From contig NZ_FOUZ01000014.1 in NCBI RefSeq assembly GCF_900115015.1, forward strand, positions 1 to 64,000: DNA of 64,000 nt, read 5' to 3'. Below the pieces are notes generated by a model that had not been told where the DNA came from, did not search any database, and saw only the letters and a program-made list of their open reading frames with translations. Shown in pieces: positions 53,169-61,705 of this stretch. The DNA is from Algoriella xinjiangensis. GTDB lineage: Bacteria > Bacteroidota > Bacteroidia > Flavobacteriales > Weeksellaceae. Numbering within the stretch: position 1 is the stretch's first letter; the number at the start of each line of letters is the position of its first letter. The position numbers were made by a program, and so were the translations under genes.

Positions 53169-53201
53169 TCCTGACTCTTACTAGATTCAGGATTTTGTTT
53201 T
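53169..53201 (+). terminator. Terminator after the lipoprotein gene
   Basis: TCCTGA and TCAGGA pair around a 12-nt loop, followed by TTTTGTTTT. A second small hairpin (GCCAAAT/TTTGGC) lies just before it. Confidence 0.6.
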
Positions 53202-53227
53202 GATATGGATTTCAAATAAGATTAGCT

Positions 53228-53235
53228 TATCTTTG
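53228..53235 (+). promoter_or_regulatory. Candidate promoter -7 element for the ABC-F gene
   Basis: TATCTTTG matches TAnnTTTG 54 nt before the start. The leader that follows contains a TCAAGT/ACTTGA hairpin at 53246-53264. Upstream TTTG is 25 nt away instead of 19, so support is partial. Confidence 0.33.
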
Positions 53236-53289
53236 GACATCAAATTCAAGTGAAGTCAACTTGAGTTGTTAAAATCTTAAAATTTCAAA

Positions 53290-55170
53290 ATGAATTTTCT
53301 AACAGTCGAAAATCTAACCAAATCATACGGTATTCGTACACTTTTCAAAGATGTTAATTTCCATGTAAACGAAGGCGATCAAATTGCTTTTGTTGCTAAA
53401 AATGGTAGTGGAAAATCTACTTTACTTAAAATTTTATCAGGATTAGAAACCCAAGATTCTGGTGATATTCGTATTAACAAAGGTGTAAAAATATTGATGT
53501 TAGATCAAAGCGATGACTTTGACGAAAATTTGAAAGGTGAAGAATATATTTTTAATCACTCTAACGAAGTTTTAGATATCGTTCATCAATACGATAACAT
53601 GATTGAGAATGATCCTACAAATCCAGAACTAATGGATTTGATGAGTAAAATGGATTTGTTAGACGCTTGGAAAGTAGAACCTACAATTAGAGAAATTCTT
53701 TCTAAACTTAAAATTGATTTCTTAGATCAAAAAATTGGTAAACTTTCGGGTGGACAACGCAAACGTATTTCTTTAGCAAAATTTTTAATTGATTTAAGTT
53801 TTGAGACTGGATATGTTTTATTGATTTTAGATGAGCCTACCAACCACTTGGATATTGAGATGGTAGAATGGCTAGAATATTTCTTAAACAAAGAAAATAA
53901 AACCCTAATTCTTGTAACACACGACCGTTATTTTTTGGATGCAATTTGCACAAAAATCTTAGAGATGGAAGACAAAATGCTTTACGTGCATTCGGGTAAT
54001 TACGAAACATATATTACCAACAAAGCTTCTCGTGTAGACAATCAAAATGCAACGATTGACAAAGCAAAAAACTTATACCGCAAAGAAATTGAATGGATGC
54101 GTCGCCAACCAAAAGCGCGTACAACAAAATCTAAATCGAGAATTGATGCTTTTTATGATACAGAAGAAGCAGCAAAACGTAAAATCGTTGATCAAAAAGT
54201 AAAATTAGAGATGGTGATGACACGTTTAGGTCAAAAAATCATCGAAATGGAACATGTTTCGAAAGCTTTTGGTCAGAAAAAAATTCTAGACGATTTCTCT
54301 TACATTTTTGCTCGTGGAGCTAAAATTGGTTTAGTTGGAAAAAATGGTGTTGGTAAAACAACTTTTTTACGCATTTTAGAAGGAATTGAAGAAGCTGATT
54401 CTGGAATTATTGAACGTGGTGAAACATTAAACATCGGACATTTTAAACAAGAAGGTTTAAAGTTTAACGAAGATATGCGCGTGATAGAATTTGTAAAAGA
54501 TATTGCAGAATTCTTCCCGTTATCAAACGGAAAAGAAATGCGCGCTGAACAATTCTTAGAAATGTTCTTATTTTCTCCAGAACAACAACATACACAAATC
54601 GGAAGATTGAGTGGTGGTGAGAAAAAACGTTTGCAATTATTAGCAATTTTATACCGAAATCCAAACTTTTTAATTTTAGATGAGCCTACAAATGATTTAG
54701 ATTTACCTACTTTAACGGTTTTAGAAGATTTCTTAGAAAGTTACCAAGGTTGTCTTTTAGTTGTTTCTCACGACCGTTATTTTATGGATAAAGTGGTTGA
54801 TGAATTAATGATTTTTGAAGGAGAAGGAATTCTTTCTCGTTACATGGGAACGTATACTGAATACTATATTGACAATAAAAATAGACCAGAAACTGAAACA
54901 AAAAAAGTAGAAGTTATTGAAGAAGTTAAAATTGTTGAACCAGTTAAAACTCAAACAAAAACAAAAAAACTACCTTATAAAGAGCAACGCGAATTAGAAG
55001 ATATTAATAAAACATTGCCAACTTTAGAAGCGAAAAAAGAAGAATTAACAGCCTTATTAACTGATCCAAATTTGGGATATGATAAGATTGCATCAATTGG
55101 AGAAGATTTACAAAAAGTAGTCGACGAGATTGAAGAAAAAGAACTTCGCTGGTTAGAATTATCAGAATAA
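53290..55170 (+). CDS. ABC-F family ATPase, Uup-like
   Basis: The 626-residue cytosolic protein has two ATPase domains without membrane helices. The first has Walker A AKNGSGKST, LSGGQRKRIS and LLILDEPTNHLDIE; the second has GKNGVGKTT, LSGGEKKRLQ and FLILDEPTNDLDLP. The linker between is basic (WMRRQPKARTTKSKSR) and the C-terminal tail (KLPYKEQRELEDINKTLPTL and following Lys/Glu coil) matches the Uup C-terminal DNA/RNA-binding coiled coil. Uup-type ABC-F proteins act on ribosomes or DNA, influencing stalling and transposon excision in E. coli. Confidence 0.93.
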   Translation: MNFLTVENLTKSYGIRTLFKDVNFHVNEGDQIAFVAKNGSGKSTLLKILSGLETQDSGDIRINKGVKILMLDQSDDFDENLKGEEYIFNHSNEVLDIVHQYDNMIENDPTNPELMDLMSKMDLLDAWKVEPTIREILSKLKIDFLDQKIGKLSGGQRKRISLAKFLIDLSFETGYVLLILDEPTNHLDIEMVEWLEYFLNKENKTLILVTHDRYFLDAICTKILEMEDKMLYVHSGNYETYITNKASRVDNQNATIDKAKNLYRKEIEWMRRQPKARTTKSKSRIDAFYDTEEAAKRKIVDQKVKLEMVMTRLGQKIIEMEHVSKAFGQKKILDDFSYIFARGAKIGLVGKNGVGKTTFLRILEGIEEADSGIIERGETLNIGHFKQEGLKFNEDMRVIEFVKDIAEFFPLSNGKEMRAEQFLEMFLFSPEQQHTQIGRLSGGEKKRLQLLAILYRNPNFLILDEPTNDLDLPTLTVLEDFLESYQGCLLVVSHDRYFMDKVVDELMIFEGEGILSRYMGTYTEYYIDNKNRPETETKKVEVIEEVKIVEPVKTQTKTKKLPYKEQRELEDINKTLPTLEAKKEELTALLTDPNLGYDKIASIGEDLQKVVDEIEEKELRWLELSE

Positions 55171-55175
55171 ATAAC

Positions 55176-55207
55176 AAAAAAGCCTTTCAAATTGAAAGGC
55201 TTTTTTT
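55176..55207. terminator. Palindromic bidirectional terminator
   Basis: AAAAAAGCCTTTCAA and TTGAAAGGCTTTTTT pair almost perfectly between convergent genes. Confidence 0.88.
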
Positions 55208-55213
55208 ATGATA

Positions 55214-55609
55214 TTAATTGATTGCACATAAAATGAAAAATACAGATAAATAAAACCAAATCATAGAGAATATAATATGAATAATTGTTTCAAATCGTTT
55301 TCCTTTCCAAAGTTTTGGTGAATACACAAAAAACTGAAAAACTAAACGGAAAGTCCAAAAAATTCCAAATCCAAAACAGATTTTTTTACCCAAACTTGTT
55401 TCTAAAAGGTCGTTCGAATTCATCAAACACAAAACTCCCATTAATAAAACTGTTAGCGCAATAAAAAATGTATGAACAATCATCATTTGACGATTGACTA
55501 AAAGTAATGGTTTCAAATCGTGTTTCCAGTTAAAATACGTTGGAAAAATAGAATGAATTAATGCTAAAATGATTAATGAAATTCCAATTATTTTAAGCTG
55601 TACTTCCAT
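55214..55609 (-). CDS. Four-helix membrane protein of unknown function
   Basis: The 131-residue protein has four hydrophobic segments at about 5-23, 45-63, 76-93 and 107-128, with a polar LKPLLLVNRQMMIVHTFF stretch after the first. No family is confidently recognised. The start overlaps the end of the methyltransferase gene by 17 bases, so it is translationally coupled. It is the last gene in a four-gene operon with DoxX-like, DUF2071 and methyltransferase genes. Confidence 0.8.
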   Translation of the reverse strand: MEVQLKIIGISLIILALIHSIFPTYFNWKHDLKPLLLVNRQMMIVHTFFIALTVLLMGVLCLMNSNDLLETSLGKKICFGFGIFWTFRLVFQFFVYSPKLWKGKRFETIIHIIFSMIWFYLSVFFILCAIN

Positions 55610-56348
55610 CCTTTCTTAGTATAAATGTTGTGATAAATGGTGTTGTTTTTATTTCTTTATTAACTATCAAATTTGATTCACGAAAAGTTTTTAACCATGT
55701 TTTTCGCGAATGAAAGTGAAAAAAACCAATTGTATAAGCCATAAAATTATTAAAATCTCGTAAATGTTCCGTTATTATAATTTCTCCAGAAGATTTTGTA
55801 ATTCGATTAAGTTCTTTAAAAAATAATATTCTTTCTTCTTCATTTCTAATTTCGTGAGCCGATAAAATTGCAACAGTCAAATCAAATGTTTCGTCTGCAA
55901 ATGGTAAATAATTTGTCTGCACAGAAGTTGTATTTGAAAATGGCGGATATACTTTTCTTGCTCTTTTAATTGAAACTTCAGTATGTTTTTTTTCCTCATA
56001 AAAATCACAAACTGTTAAGTCAATTTTCGGATTTATTTGTTTGATCAATTCACTTGTTTCATCAAAACCAGCATTAATATTGATTATTTTTTTGTTTCCA
56101 GAAATTTTAATCCATTTCAATTGATATAAATCTGAAACATCATAAATATAATACGAAACTAAAAGTGAGATAGCAGTTATAGCTAACATTATAAATGCGC
56201 CAATTTGTAAAATGATTTGATAATTAACGGATAAAAAACCTTTAAAAAGAAATACTAAACTAAAAACAAGTAAAACAATGGCATAAAAATGCCAATTAAA
56301 TCGGATAATATTCCAAACACCTTGAAATGGTTTTCTTCTTATTTCCAT
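55593..56348 (-). CDS. Membrane-anchored class I SAM methyltransferase
   Basis: The 251-residue protein has two N-terminal transmembrane helices (FYAIVLLVFSLVFLFKGFL, IGAFIMLAITAISLLVSYYI), then a methyltransferase-type domain. INAGFDETSELI replaces the usual motif I (D/E-x-G-x-G), and TFDLTVAILSAHEIRNEEER, ELNRITKSSGEIIITEHLRD and TWLKTFRESN are recognisable as later motifs. Without a canonical Gly-rich SAM loop the activity is less certain. It overlaps the DUF2071 gene by ten bases and the downstream membrane gene by 17. Confidence 0.75.
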   Translation of the reverse strand: MEIRRKPFQGVWNIIRFNWHFYAIVLLVFSLVFLFKGFLSVNYQIILQIGAFIMLAITAISLLVSYYIYDVSDLYQLKWIKISGNKKIININAGFDETSELIKQINPKIDLTVCDFYEEKKHTEVSIKRARKVYPPFSNTTSVQTNYLPFADETFDLTVAILSAHEIRNEEERILFFKELNRITKSSGEIIITEHLRDFNNFMAYTIGFFHFHSRKTWLKTFRESNLIVNKEIKTTPFITTFILRKDGSTA

Positions 56349-57073
56349 ACCTCTTTCTTTCCTTTTTTCCAGAAATACGGAATATTTTTTAACTCAAAAG
56401 CATTTGCTAAAACTACATTTTTAAAGTTTAAATCATCCAAAAACTTAAATCGATAATCTACAATATCAATTGGTTTCGGAATCCAATTTGAGCGAACACC
56501 TTCTATAATTAAAACAGTTTTATTTGCATTATTATATGTAAAAGTAAATGGCAAAGGTCCTGCAAAACGGCGCGCTTCTTTCCAAGATTCAAAGGGAGAA
56601 TTTATTGGTAACGGAATTTCAGTTTCAACTTCGTTAAATATCAGTTCAAAATCTGAATGCTTAGACAAAATTTCTCTCTTATTATTTTCTTCTTTTTGTT
56701 TAATATCTGTAGTTGTATAATTATAATGCGTGAAAATATTTCCGAAGAATTCCATTTTCTTTTTATTTGTTTCTGATTTAATAATATACAAACCTCGCAA
56801 TCGCTTGCCCGCTTGATTTGTGTAACGCACAAAAATTCTATAACCTATCAAAAAGAAATTATTTCCCATAAACTTTGGAAAACCTTTAGGTCGTAAACCA
56901 TTTGTTTGCACCATTGCAACTGCTATAAAAGCCCATTTATCCTGAAAAATATCTAATTCTAAACATGACGGAATTAGCTGCGCTAACTGTTCTTTTGGAA
57001 CAGCAAAAGTTAAAACAACAGAAGATTCAAAAAATGCTTCTACCGCAAACGGATGATTTTTAAGAAACTCCAT
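56339..57073 (-). CDS. DUF2071-like (YqjF-type) protein
   Basis: The 244-residue cytosolic protein resembles DUF2071 acetoacetate-decarboxylase-like fold proteins. It shows VLTFAVPKEQLAQLIPSCLE, DKWAFIAVAMVQTNGLRPKG, FLIGYRIFVRYTNQAGKRLR, GLYIIKSETNK and ARRFAGPLPFTFTY. The function in Bacteroidetes is unknown. It starts 2 bp after the DoxX-like gene, suggesting tight co-translation. Confidence 0.8.
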   Translation of the reverse strand: MEFLKNHPFAVEAFFESSVVLTFAVPKEQLAQLIPSCLELDIFQDKWAFIAVAMVQTNGLRPKGFPKFMGNNFFLIGYRIFVRYTNQAGKRLRGLYIIKSETNKKKMEFFGNIFTHYNYTTTDIKQKEENNKREILSKHSDFELIFNEVETEIPLPINSPFESWKEARRFAGPLPFTFTYNNANKTVLIIEGVRSNWIPKPIDIVDYRFKFLDDLNFKNVVLANAFELKNIPYFWKKGKKEVWK

Positions 57074-57075
57074 AA

Positions 57076-57486
57076 TTACGAAATTTTAGTAATTTTCTTA
57101 TTCAAAACGAATTCATTGTAATAAACTAAAGCAATGAAAAGCATCGCAAAAAAGAAATTTAATTTTCCCCAAAGTAATAATTCTGGAGCAAGTGAAAACT
57201 CTAAAACATTCATTACAAAAACAATAATCATTTGTAAAATTGCATTTAATCGAGATTTATAGCGCGACAAAATCCAAATTGCCATTACAATTTCTGAACA
57301 CCCGATTAAAATAATCAATAAATGAGAAAATTCATTGCCCAAAATCTTCGCTACAATTTGTTCGTGTCTTGGTACAAAATTTAATATTTTACAAAATAAT
57401 CCATTTGAAAACCATACAAATGCAATAAAATAAGTAATTAATTTATGTTGAGAAATCTCCAATTTATTCATTTTTAGATTACTCAT
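57076..57486 (-). CDS. DoxX-like membrane protein
   Basis: The 136-residue protein has four predicted helices: YFIAFVWFSNGLFCKILNF, LLIILIGCSEIVMAIWIL, LQMIIVFVMNVLEF and FFFAMLFIALVYYNEF. WFSNGLFCKIL and GCSEIVMAIWILS resemble DoxX-like/DUF4281-type small membrane proteins. It is the first gene of the four-gene operon. DoxX relatives are linked to redox or envelope processes, but no role is established here. Confidence 0.75.
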   Translation of the reverse strand: MSNLKMNKLEISQHKLITYFIAFVWFSNGLFCKILNFVPRHEQIVAKILGNEFSHLLIILIGCSEIVMAIWILSRYKSRLNAILQMIIVFVMNVLEFSLAPELLLWGKLNFFFAMLFIALVYYNEFVLNKKITKIS

Positions 57487-57599
57487 TAAATTTAATTATT
57501 ATATTACAATAACCGTTATGATAACCAATAAATAAAATTGATTTTTTAAGCTCATTTTTACTTTTATAAAAATCCTATATTTATCAAAAATTAAAACCT

Positions 57600-57953
57600 A
57601 TGAAAAAAATAGCTTTGCTTTTTAGTATTATTATAAGTTCGGTTTCGTTTGCACAAACGGTAAATGATGTTCCGATTAAAGATATTAATGTAGATTATGT
57701 TCAAATAATTGGAACTGGTCGCGGATTAAGTACAAAATTGAATGTTCGATTAGATTTTGGTCAAGATACAAAGTCATTTTCTTTGAAAAATGGTTTAAAA
57801 ATTAAAGACGAACGTGGAATTGCTGTAAAATTTAATTCGATGATGGATGCACTAAATTTCATGTCATCAAATGGCTTTGATTTTCAATTTGCATATACAT
57901 CAAAAGAGAATGACGATGATGCGATTTATTATATTTTAAAGAAAAGAAAGTAA
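57600..57953 (+). CDS. Small exported protein of unknown function
   Basis: The 117-residue protein has a signal peptide (to about SFAQT) and a mature part of about 98 residues rich in beta pattern (INVDYVQIIGTGRGLSTKLN, VRLDFGQDTKSFSLKNGLKI, AVKFNSMMDALNFMSSNGFD). The core resembles short Bacteroidetes periplasmic proteins without known role. A convergent terminator follows. Confidence 0.8.
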   Translation: MKKIALLFSIIISSVSFAQTVNDVPIKDINVDYVQIIGTGRGLSTKLNVRLDFGQDTKSFSLKNGLKIKDERGIAVKFNSMMDALNFMSSNGFDFQFAYTSKENDDDAIYYILKKRK

Positions 57954-57966
57954 TTATTTATATCAC

Positions 57967-58008
57967 AAAAAAAAGCTCAATTTACAAATGTAAACTGAGC
58001 TTTTTTTA
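57967..58008. terminator. Bidirectional hairpin terminator
   Basis: AAAAAAAGCTCA and TGAGCTTTTTTT pair, with an inner TTTAC/GTAAA stem, between convergent genes. Confidence 0.82.
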
Positions 58009-58025
58009 ATGTAAGAATTTTATTC

Positions 58026-59645
58026 TTAATTGATTTTTTCTGCGCTATAATCGCTTTCGTTTCCTAAACGATCAACGGCTTTTAATGCAACTGCATTTAG
58101 TGTTTTACCATTTTTAAATTTAGAAATCGTTTGATTTGTTTTAGTCGCTTCTACAATTGTTGTTTCCCAATCGTTGTTATAACGTGTATATAAAATCCAT
58201 TTCGCAACATTCGCATTTGTTTTATTGTCATTCCAATTCATAACCACATCTGTAGATTTAGAATTGATATACAAACTAGGTTTTGTCAAACGATCTGCTT
58301 TTATCCAATTCATCGTCGGTACCAACGCTTTGTTTTTGTATGGACCTTCTTTTAAATAGCTTAACATTGTCGGATTTTTTGACAATCCAGCAATACTCCA
58401 ATGTATTGCGCCAACATTATTTTGCAAAATATCGCCTGCCATTTTTACTTGATTTACAATTTCTGAATTACGATCAGATGATTTTACCTCGACTGTATTA
58501 AGACCTGGCCAAAGGTGACGATTATGTGTATTTTCTGATTTCCACCACTCTAATAATTTCGGAAAACTTTGTCCTGTCGAGTTAATTGGCCAATATAATT
58601 GAGGCGAAAAATAATCGACCCAACCTTTATTTAACCATAATTTTGCATCTGCATACAATTCATCATATTGCGACGAACCTGTAATACCAGCCGGATAACC
58701 AGGTTTCCAAATTCCGAAAGGACTAATACCAAACTTAACGAAAGGTTTTTCTGCTTTTATTTCTTTGTAAACACGCTCTATAATTGTATTTACATTTTGA
58801 CGACGCCAATCGGCGCGAGACAAAGATCCACCTTTATTTTTATAAGCGTTCCAAGTTGTGTTATCTGGAAAATCTGCACCACCATTGTACGATGCATACG
58901 GATAAAAATAATCATCAAAATGAACGCCATCTATATCATATCTCGAAACAATATCTTTTACAACATCCGAAACGTGATCTTGCGTTTTTTGATCTGCAGG
59001 ATCAAACCAATACATTCCATTTTTTAATCGAACAATGTTTTCTGGCGAACGTCTAACCATAGATTCGTTATTGATAGCTCCTCCACTCGAATGATGCGCG
59101 CGATAAGGATTTAACCAAACATGCAATTCGATACCACGTTTATGCGCTTCCTCAACCCAAAATTCTAATGGATCATAATATGGAAAAGGCGCTTTACCTT
59201 CGGTTCCTGTTAAAAAATAAGACCATGGCTCAAAATTACTTTTATATAACGCATCTCCTGCTGGACGAACTTGAAAAATAACCGCATTAAAATTATTAGC
59301 TTCTAACATATCCAATAAATTTATTGCTTCTTGCTTTTGTTGATCTGTTGTTAAATCTTTTTTAGAAGGCCAATTAATATTAGCTACAGACGCAACCCAA
59401 GCTGCACGAAACTCTCTATTTACCTCTGGTAACGTTACTTTAAAAACTTCTTCTTTAACAACTTTAGAAAGTTCTGTTTTAGTTACAACTGGCGGAGTTT
59501 TTTTAGGTTCGGTAGTTTTTGGAGTAGTTGTTTCAACTCTTTTATAAACTATTTTTTTTGAACTTTTATTTGAGCTACAAGAAGATAATGTAATCAAAAC
59601 AAAAGCTAAAAAAGTGATAATATATTTAAATTTCAAATTCATCAA
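58026..59645 (-). CDS. GH10-like (GHL10) glycoside hydrolase lipoprotein
   Basis: The 539-residue lipoprotein (Cys23 in LSSCSS) has a Lys/Thr/Pro-rich spacer at about 24-70. A (beta/alpha)8 glycosyl-hydrolase-like-10 domain at about 75-390 reads EFRAAWVASVANINWPS, FNAVIFQVRPAGDALY, HVWLNPYRAHHS, DGVHFDDYFYPY and FGISPFGIW. A C-terminal fibronectin-type-like domain follows (WNDNKTNANVAKWILYTRYN). The substrate is probably a cell-wall or surface glycan; peptidoglycan-type activity is suggested for relatives. DDYFYPY carries likely catalytic acids. Confidence 0.93.
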   Translation of the reverse strand: MMNLKFKYIITFLAFVLITLSSCSSNKSSKKIVYKRVETTTPKTTEPKKTPPVVTKTELSKVVKEEVFKVTLPEVNREFRAAWVASVANINWPSKKDLTTDQQKQEAINLLDMLEANNFNAVIFQVRPAGDALYKSNFEPWSYFLTGTEGKAPFPYYDPLEFWVEEAHKRGIELHVWLNPYRAHHSSGGAINNESMVRRSPENIVRLKNGMYWFDPADQKTQDHVSDVVKDIVSRYDIDGVHFDDYFYPYASYNGGADFPDNTTWNAYKNKGGSLSRADWRRQNVNTIIERVYKEIKAEKPFVKFGISPFGIWKPGYPAGITGSSQYDELYADAKLWLNKGWVDYFSPQLYWPINSTGQSFPKLLEWWKSENTHNRHLWPGLNTVEVKSSDRNSEIVNQVKMAGDILQNNVGAIHWSIAGLSKNPTMLSYLKEGPYKNKALVPTMNWIKADRLTKPSLYINSKSTDVVMNWNDNKTNANVAKWILYTRYNNDWETTIVEATKTNQTISKFKNGKTLNAVALKAVDRLGNESDYSAEKIN

Positions 59646-59817
59646 AAAGGGTTTAGTATATTTAAGAATTACAAAATTAAGAAATAAGCCAATAGGAAAC
59701 GGTTTTTTATGGATTCTTTATGAATTATATGCTCAATCTTTATTAAAAAGATGTTTTTTCTGCTTATTCCTTTGAAAAATTTCATGAAAAGAATACATTT
59801 ACACGAAGTATTTATTT

Positions 59818-60252
59818 ATGTTTTTAATTATTCTTATTGGTGTTTTTATTATTTGTATTAATGTTGTTTTACAATCAATAATCACTGTTTTTTCTTTAAA
59901 ATACTTGCATCAATTTAATTCTAAAAAGAACAGAATTTCAATCAAAGCCGTTTTATTACAAATGTCTTTATCAGTTTCTCTTTTAACTTTATTGCATGGC
60001 GCGCAATGTACAATTTGGGCAGCTGCATTTTATTTTAATCCAGAAATTGATAATTTATATAATTTTAAAGAAGCAATATATTTTTCGTTAATCACTTTTA
60101 CAACGGTTGGTTATGGAGATGTTGTAATTGATAGCGATTGGAAAATTTTAGGAGGTTTAGAAGCTATCAACGGAATAATGATGGTTGGTTGGTCTACGGC
60201 TCTTATGTTTTCCTACTTGCAAATTATCTTGAAAAAGAATATCTCAAAATAA
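59818..60252 (+). CDS. Two-pore-helix type K+ channel protein
   Basis: The 144-residue membrane protein has three hydrophobic segments and a pore loop with the K+-selectivity filter TTVGYGD near residues 95-101. There is no cytosolic RCK or cyclic-nucleotide domain. The N-terminal two helices (about 1-28 and 46-75) and the pore-inner-helix pair form a minimal ion-channel unit that would tetramerise. A terminator hairpin follows. Confidence 0.88.
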   Translation: MFLIILIGVFIICINVVLQSIITVFSLKYLHQFNSKKNRISIKAVLLQMSLSVSLLTLLHGAQCTIWAAAFYFNPEIDNLYNFKEAIYFSLITFTTVGYGDVVIDSDWKILGGLEAINGIMMVGWSTALMFSYLQIILKKNISK

Positions 60253-60260
60253 ATTAAACA

Positions 60261-60288
60261 AAAAAGCTTCCAAAATCGGAAGCTTTTT
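60261..60288. terminator. Bidirectional hairpin terminator
   Basis: AAAAAGCTTCC and GGAAGCTTTTT pair around a 6-nt loop between the K+ channel gene and the DUF2911 gene. The same core (AAGCTTCC/GGAAGCTT) recurs in the terminator at 63732. Confidence 0.85.
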
Positions 60289-60294
60289 AAATTC

Positions 60295-61029
60295 TTAATA
60301 TTTTTCTTTTTCTAATTTTTCTTTCAATTCTTTGTAATAATCTGGCGCTTTCGCATCTTTTTCTAAGGCAATATTTACCCATTTCAAAGCTTGATTACGG
60401 TCTAATTTATTACTGTAATAAAAGTTTGCAGAATTATAAAAATCACGTGCAGAAGAATTTTCATTTAACTGCTCACCAATCATTTTTAAAACAGAACTAA
60501 CAGTATTTGTTTCAATATTTAGAACAACATTTACATTATCCCAAGCCAAAACCAAATCTGCTTTTTGTTGCGTAACATTTGTAAAACGAATCTCAAATGT
60601 TTCTACTTTATTATTCATCGATTTTGTTGCAACAGCTTTCACTTTTAGTGCAACATTCGACTCTTTCCACTCTTTTGGATTTCCCCAATTTTTGGTGTCT
60701 TTATAAAAAATCACATCCCATTCGTCCTTATTTGGAATAGAATACAACGCATATTCGCCCGCTGCTAAGTCTTTTCCATTTACTTTAATTGGTTGATTAA
60801 ATTTAATCACTGTATTTTCATTAGCACCAGTTCGCCAAACTTCTCCATAAGGAACTAATTTGCCAAAAACTTTACGTTCGCTAACATTTGGACGATTATA
60901 TTCAACCTCAAATTCTGTTAAACCAACTTTTTGTTCAATCTCAGAATGGCTACTAACAGCAGGAAATTTCAATTGTGCAAAAGCACAACTTCCAATCAAT
61001 ACTGCTAAAATTGTCGATGTAATTTTCAT
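60295..61029 (-). CDS. DUF2911 domain exported protein
   Basis: The 244-residue protein has a signal peptide (to about CAFAQ) and a DUF2911 domain at about 25-170: VGLTEFEVEYNRPNVSERKV, FGKLVPYGEVWRTGANENTV, VNGKDLAAGEYALYSIP and WDVIFYKDTKNWGNP. A TPR-like C-terminus (YYSNKLDRNQALKWVNIALE) follows. DUF2911 proteins are periplasmic and of unknown function in Bacteroidetes. It is 1 bp downstream of the DUF5522 gene. Confidence 0.92.
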   Translation of the reverse strand: MKITSTILAVLIGSCAFAQLKFPAVSSHSEIEQKVGLTEFEVEYNRPNVSERKVFGKLVPYGEVWRTGANENTVIKFNQPIKVNGKDLAAGEYALYSIPNKDEWDVIFYKDTKNWGNPKEWKESNVALKVKAVATKSMNNKVETFEIRFTNVTQQKADLVLAWDNVNVVLNIETNTVSSVLKMIGEQLNENSSARDFYNSANFYYSNKLDRNQALKWVNIALEKDAKAPDYYKELKEKLEKEKY

Positions 61030-61030
61030 A

Positions 61031-61192
61031 TTATTCTTTCTTTTTTATCTTATCAGTTTTTTTATCATATCCGTACGGACAATGTTTACAACCACTTTTA
61101 CAACAATATCCACGACGTTTTAGATATTGTGCTGTAAAAATCCGAAAACCTTCTGGAGACAAGTAATAATCTCCTTCTTCAAACTTTTTCAT
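61031..61192 (-). CDS. DUF5522 small Cys-rich protein
   Basis: I start this gene at the internal ATG (MKKFEEGDYYLSPEGFRIFT) because the 12 upstream codons are not conserved-looking. The 53-residue protein has a cluster YCCKSGCKHCPYGY with four Cys, likely a metal- or Fe-S-binding knuckle. This is the DUF5522 pattern. It overlaps the DUF2911 gene's leader by position (1 bp gap), so the two are co-transcribed. Function is unknown. Confidence 0.82.
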   Translation of the reverse strand: MKKFEEGDYYLSPEGFRIFTAQYLKRRGYCCKSGCKHCPYGYDKKTDKIKKKE

Positions 61193-61320
61193 TTTATAAT
61201 TGATGTGAAAATAGTTATAAAATTTCAACCAAAATCAATCCACTTTTATGATTCTAATTAGGATTTTGTTTGATAAAGTTACGCCAAATCTAAAACTGTT
61301 TTGATGAAACTTTTACAAAA

Positions 61321-61704
61321 ATGAATGATTTGATTGATATAATTTATAATTTTGCAGTAAAATCAAGTCATTTTACAATGTTTATAGTAATTTTTAGTCA
61401 CTTGTTTCGAAAGAATTTTATTGGAATTACAATTTTTCCTTTCATTTTTTTGAGAGATCCAAAATTGAAGGAAGATAAAACCTTAATTAATCACGAAACA
61501 ATACATATTATACAACAAGTTGAACTCTTGGTTATTCCTTTCTATATTTGGTATTTCACCGAATATGCTTACCGATTAATACAATACAAAGATCAACACA
61601 AAGCATATCGCAACATTAGTTTTGAGCGCGAAGCTTATGCCAACGAAAACAATCCAAATTATCTGAAAGAACGCAAGTTCTACAATTTTTTAAAATACGT
61701 TTAA
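61321..61704 (+). CDS. Small HExxH-containing membrane-associated protein
   Basis: The 127-residue protein has an N-terminal hydrophobic stretch (TMFIVIFSHLFRKNFIGITI), then LINHETIHIIQQVELL with His58-Glu59-x-x-His62. This pattern resembles minimal zinc metallopeptidases, but no third ligand or family is certain. YIWYFTEYAYRLIQYKDQHK and SFEREAYANENNPNYLK at the C-terminus are recognisable in similar hypothetical proteins. The stop is 1 bp before the PLP-enzyme gene, so the three genes to 63723 form an operon. Confidence 0.7.
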   Translation: MNDLIDIIYNFAVKSSHFTMFIVIFSHLFRKNFIGITIFPFIFLRDPKLKEDKTLINHETIHIIQQVELLVIPFYIWYFTEYAYRLIQYKDQHKAYRNISFEREAYANENNPNYLKERKFYNFLKYV

Positions 61705-61705
61705 A

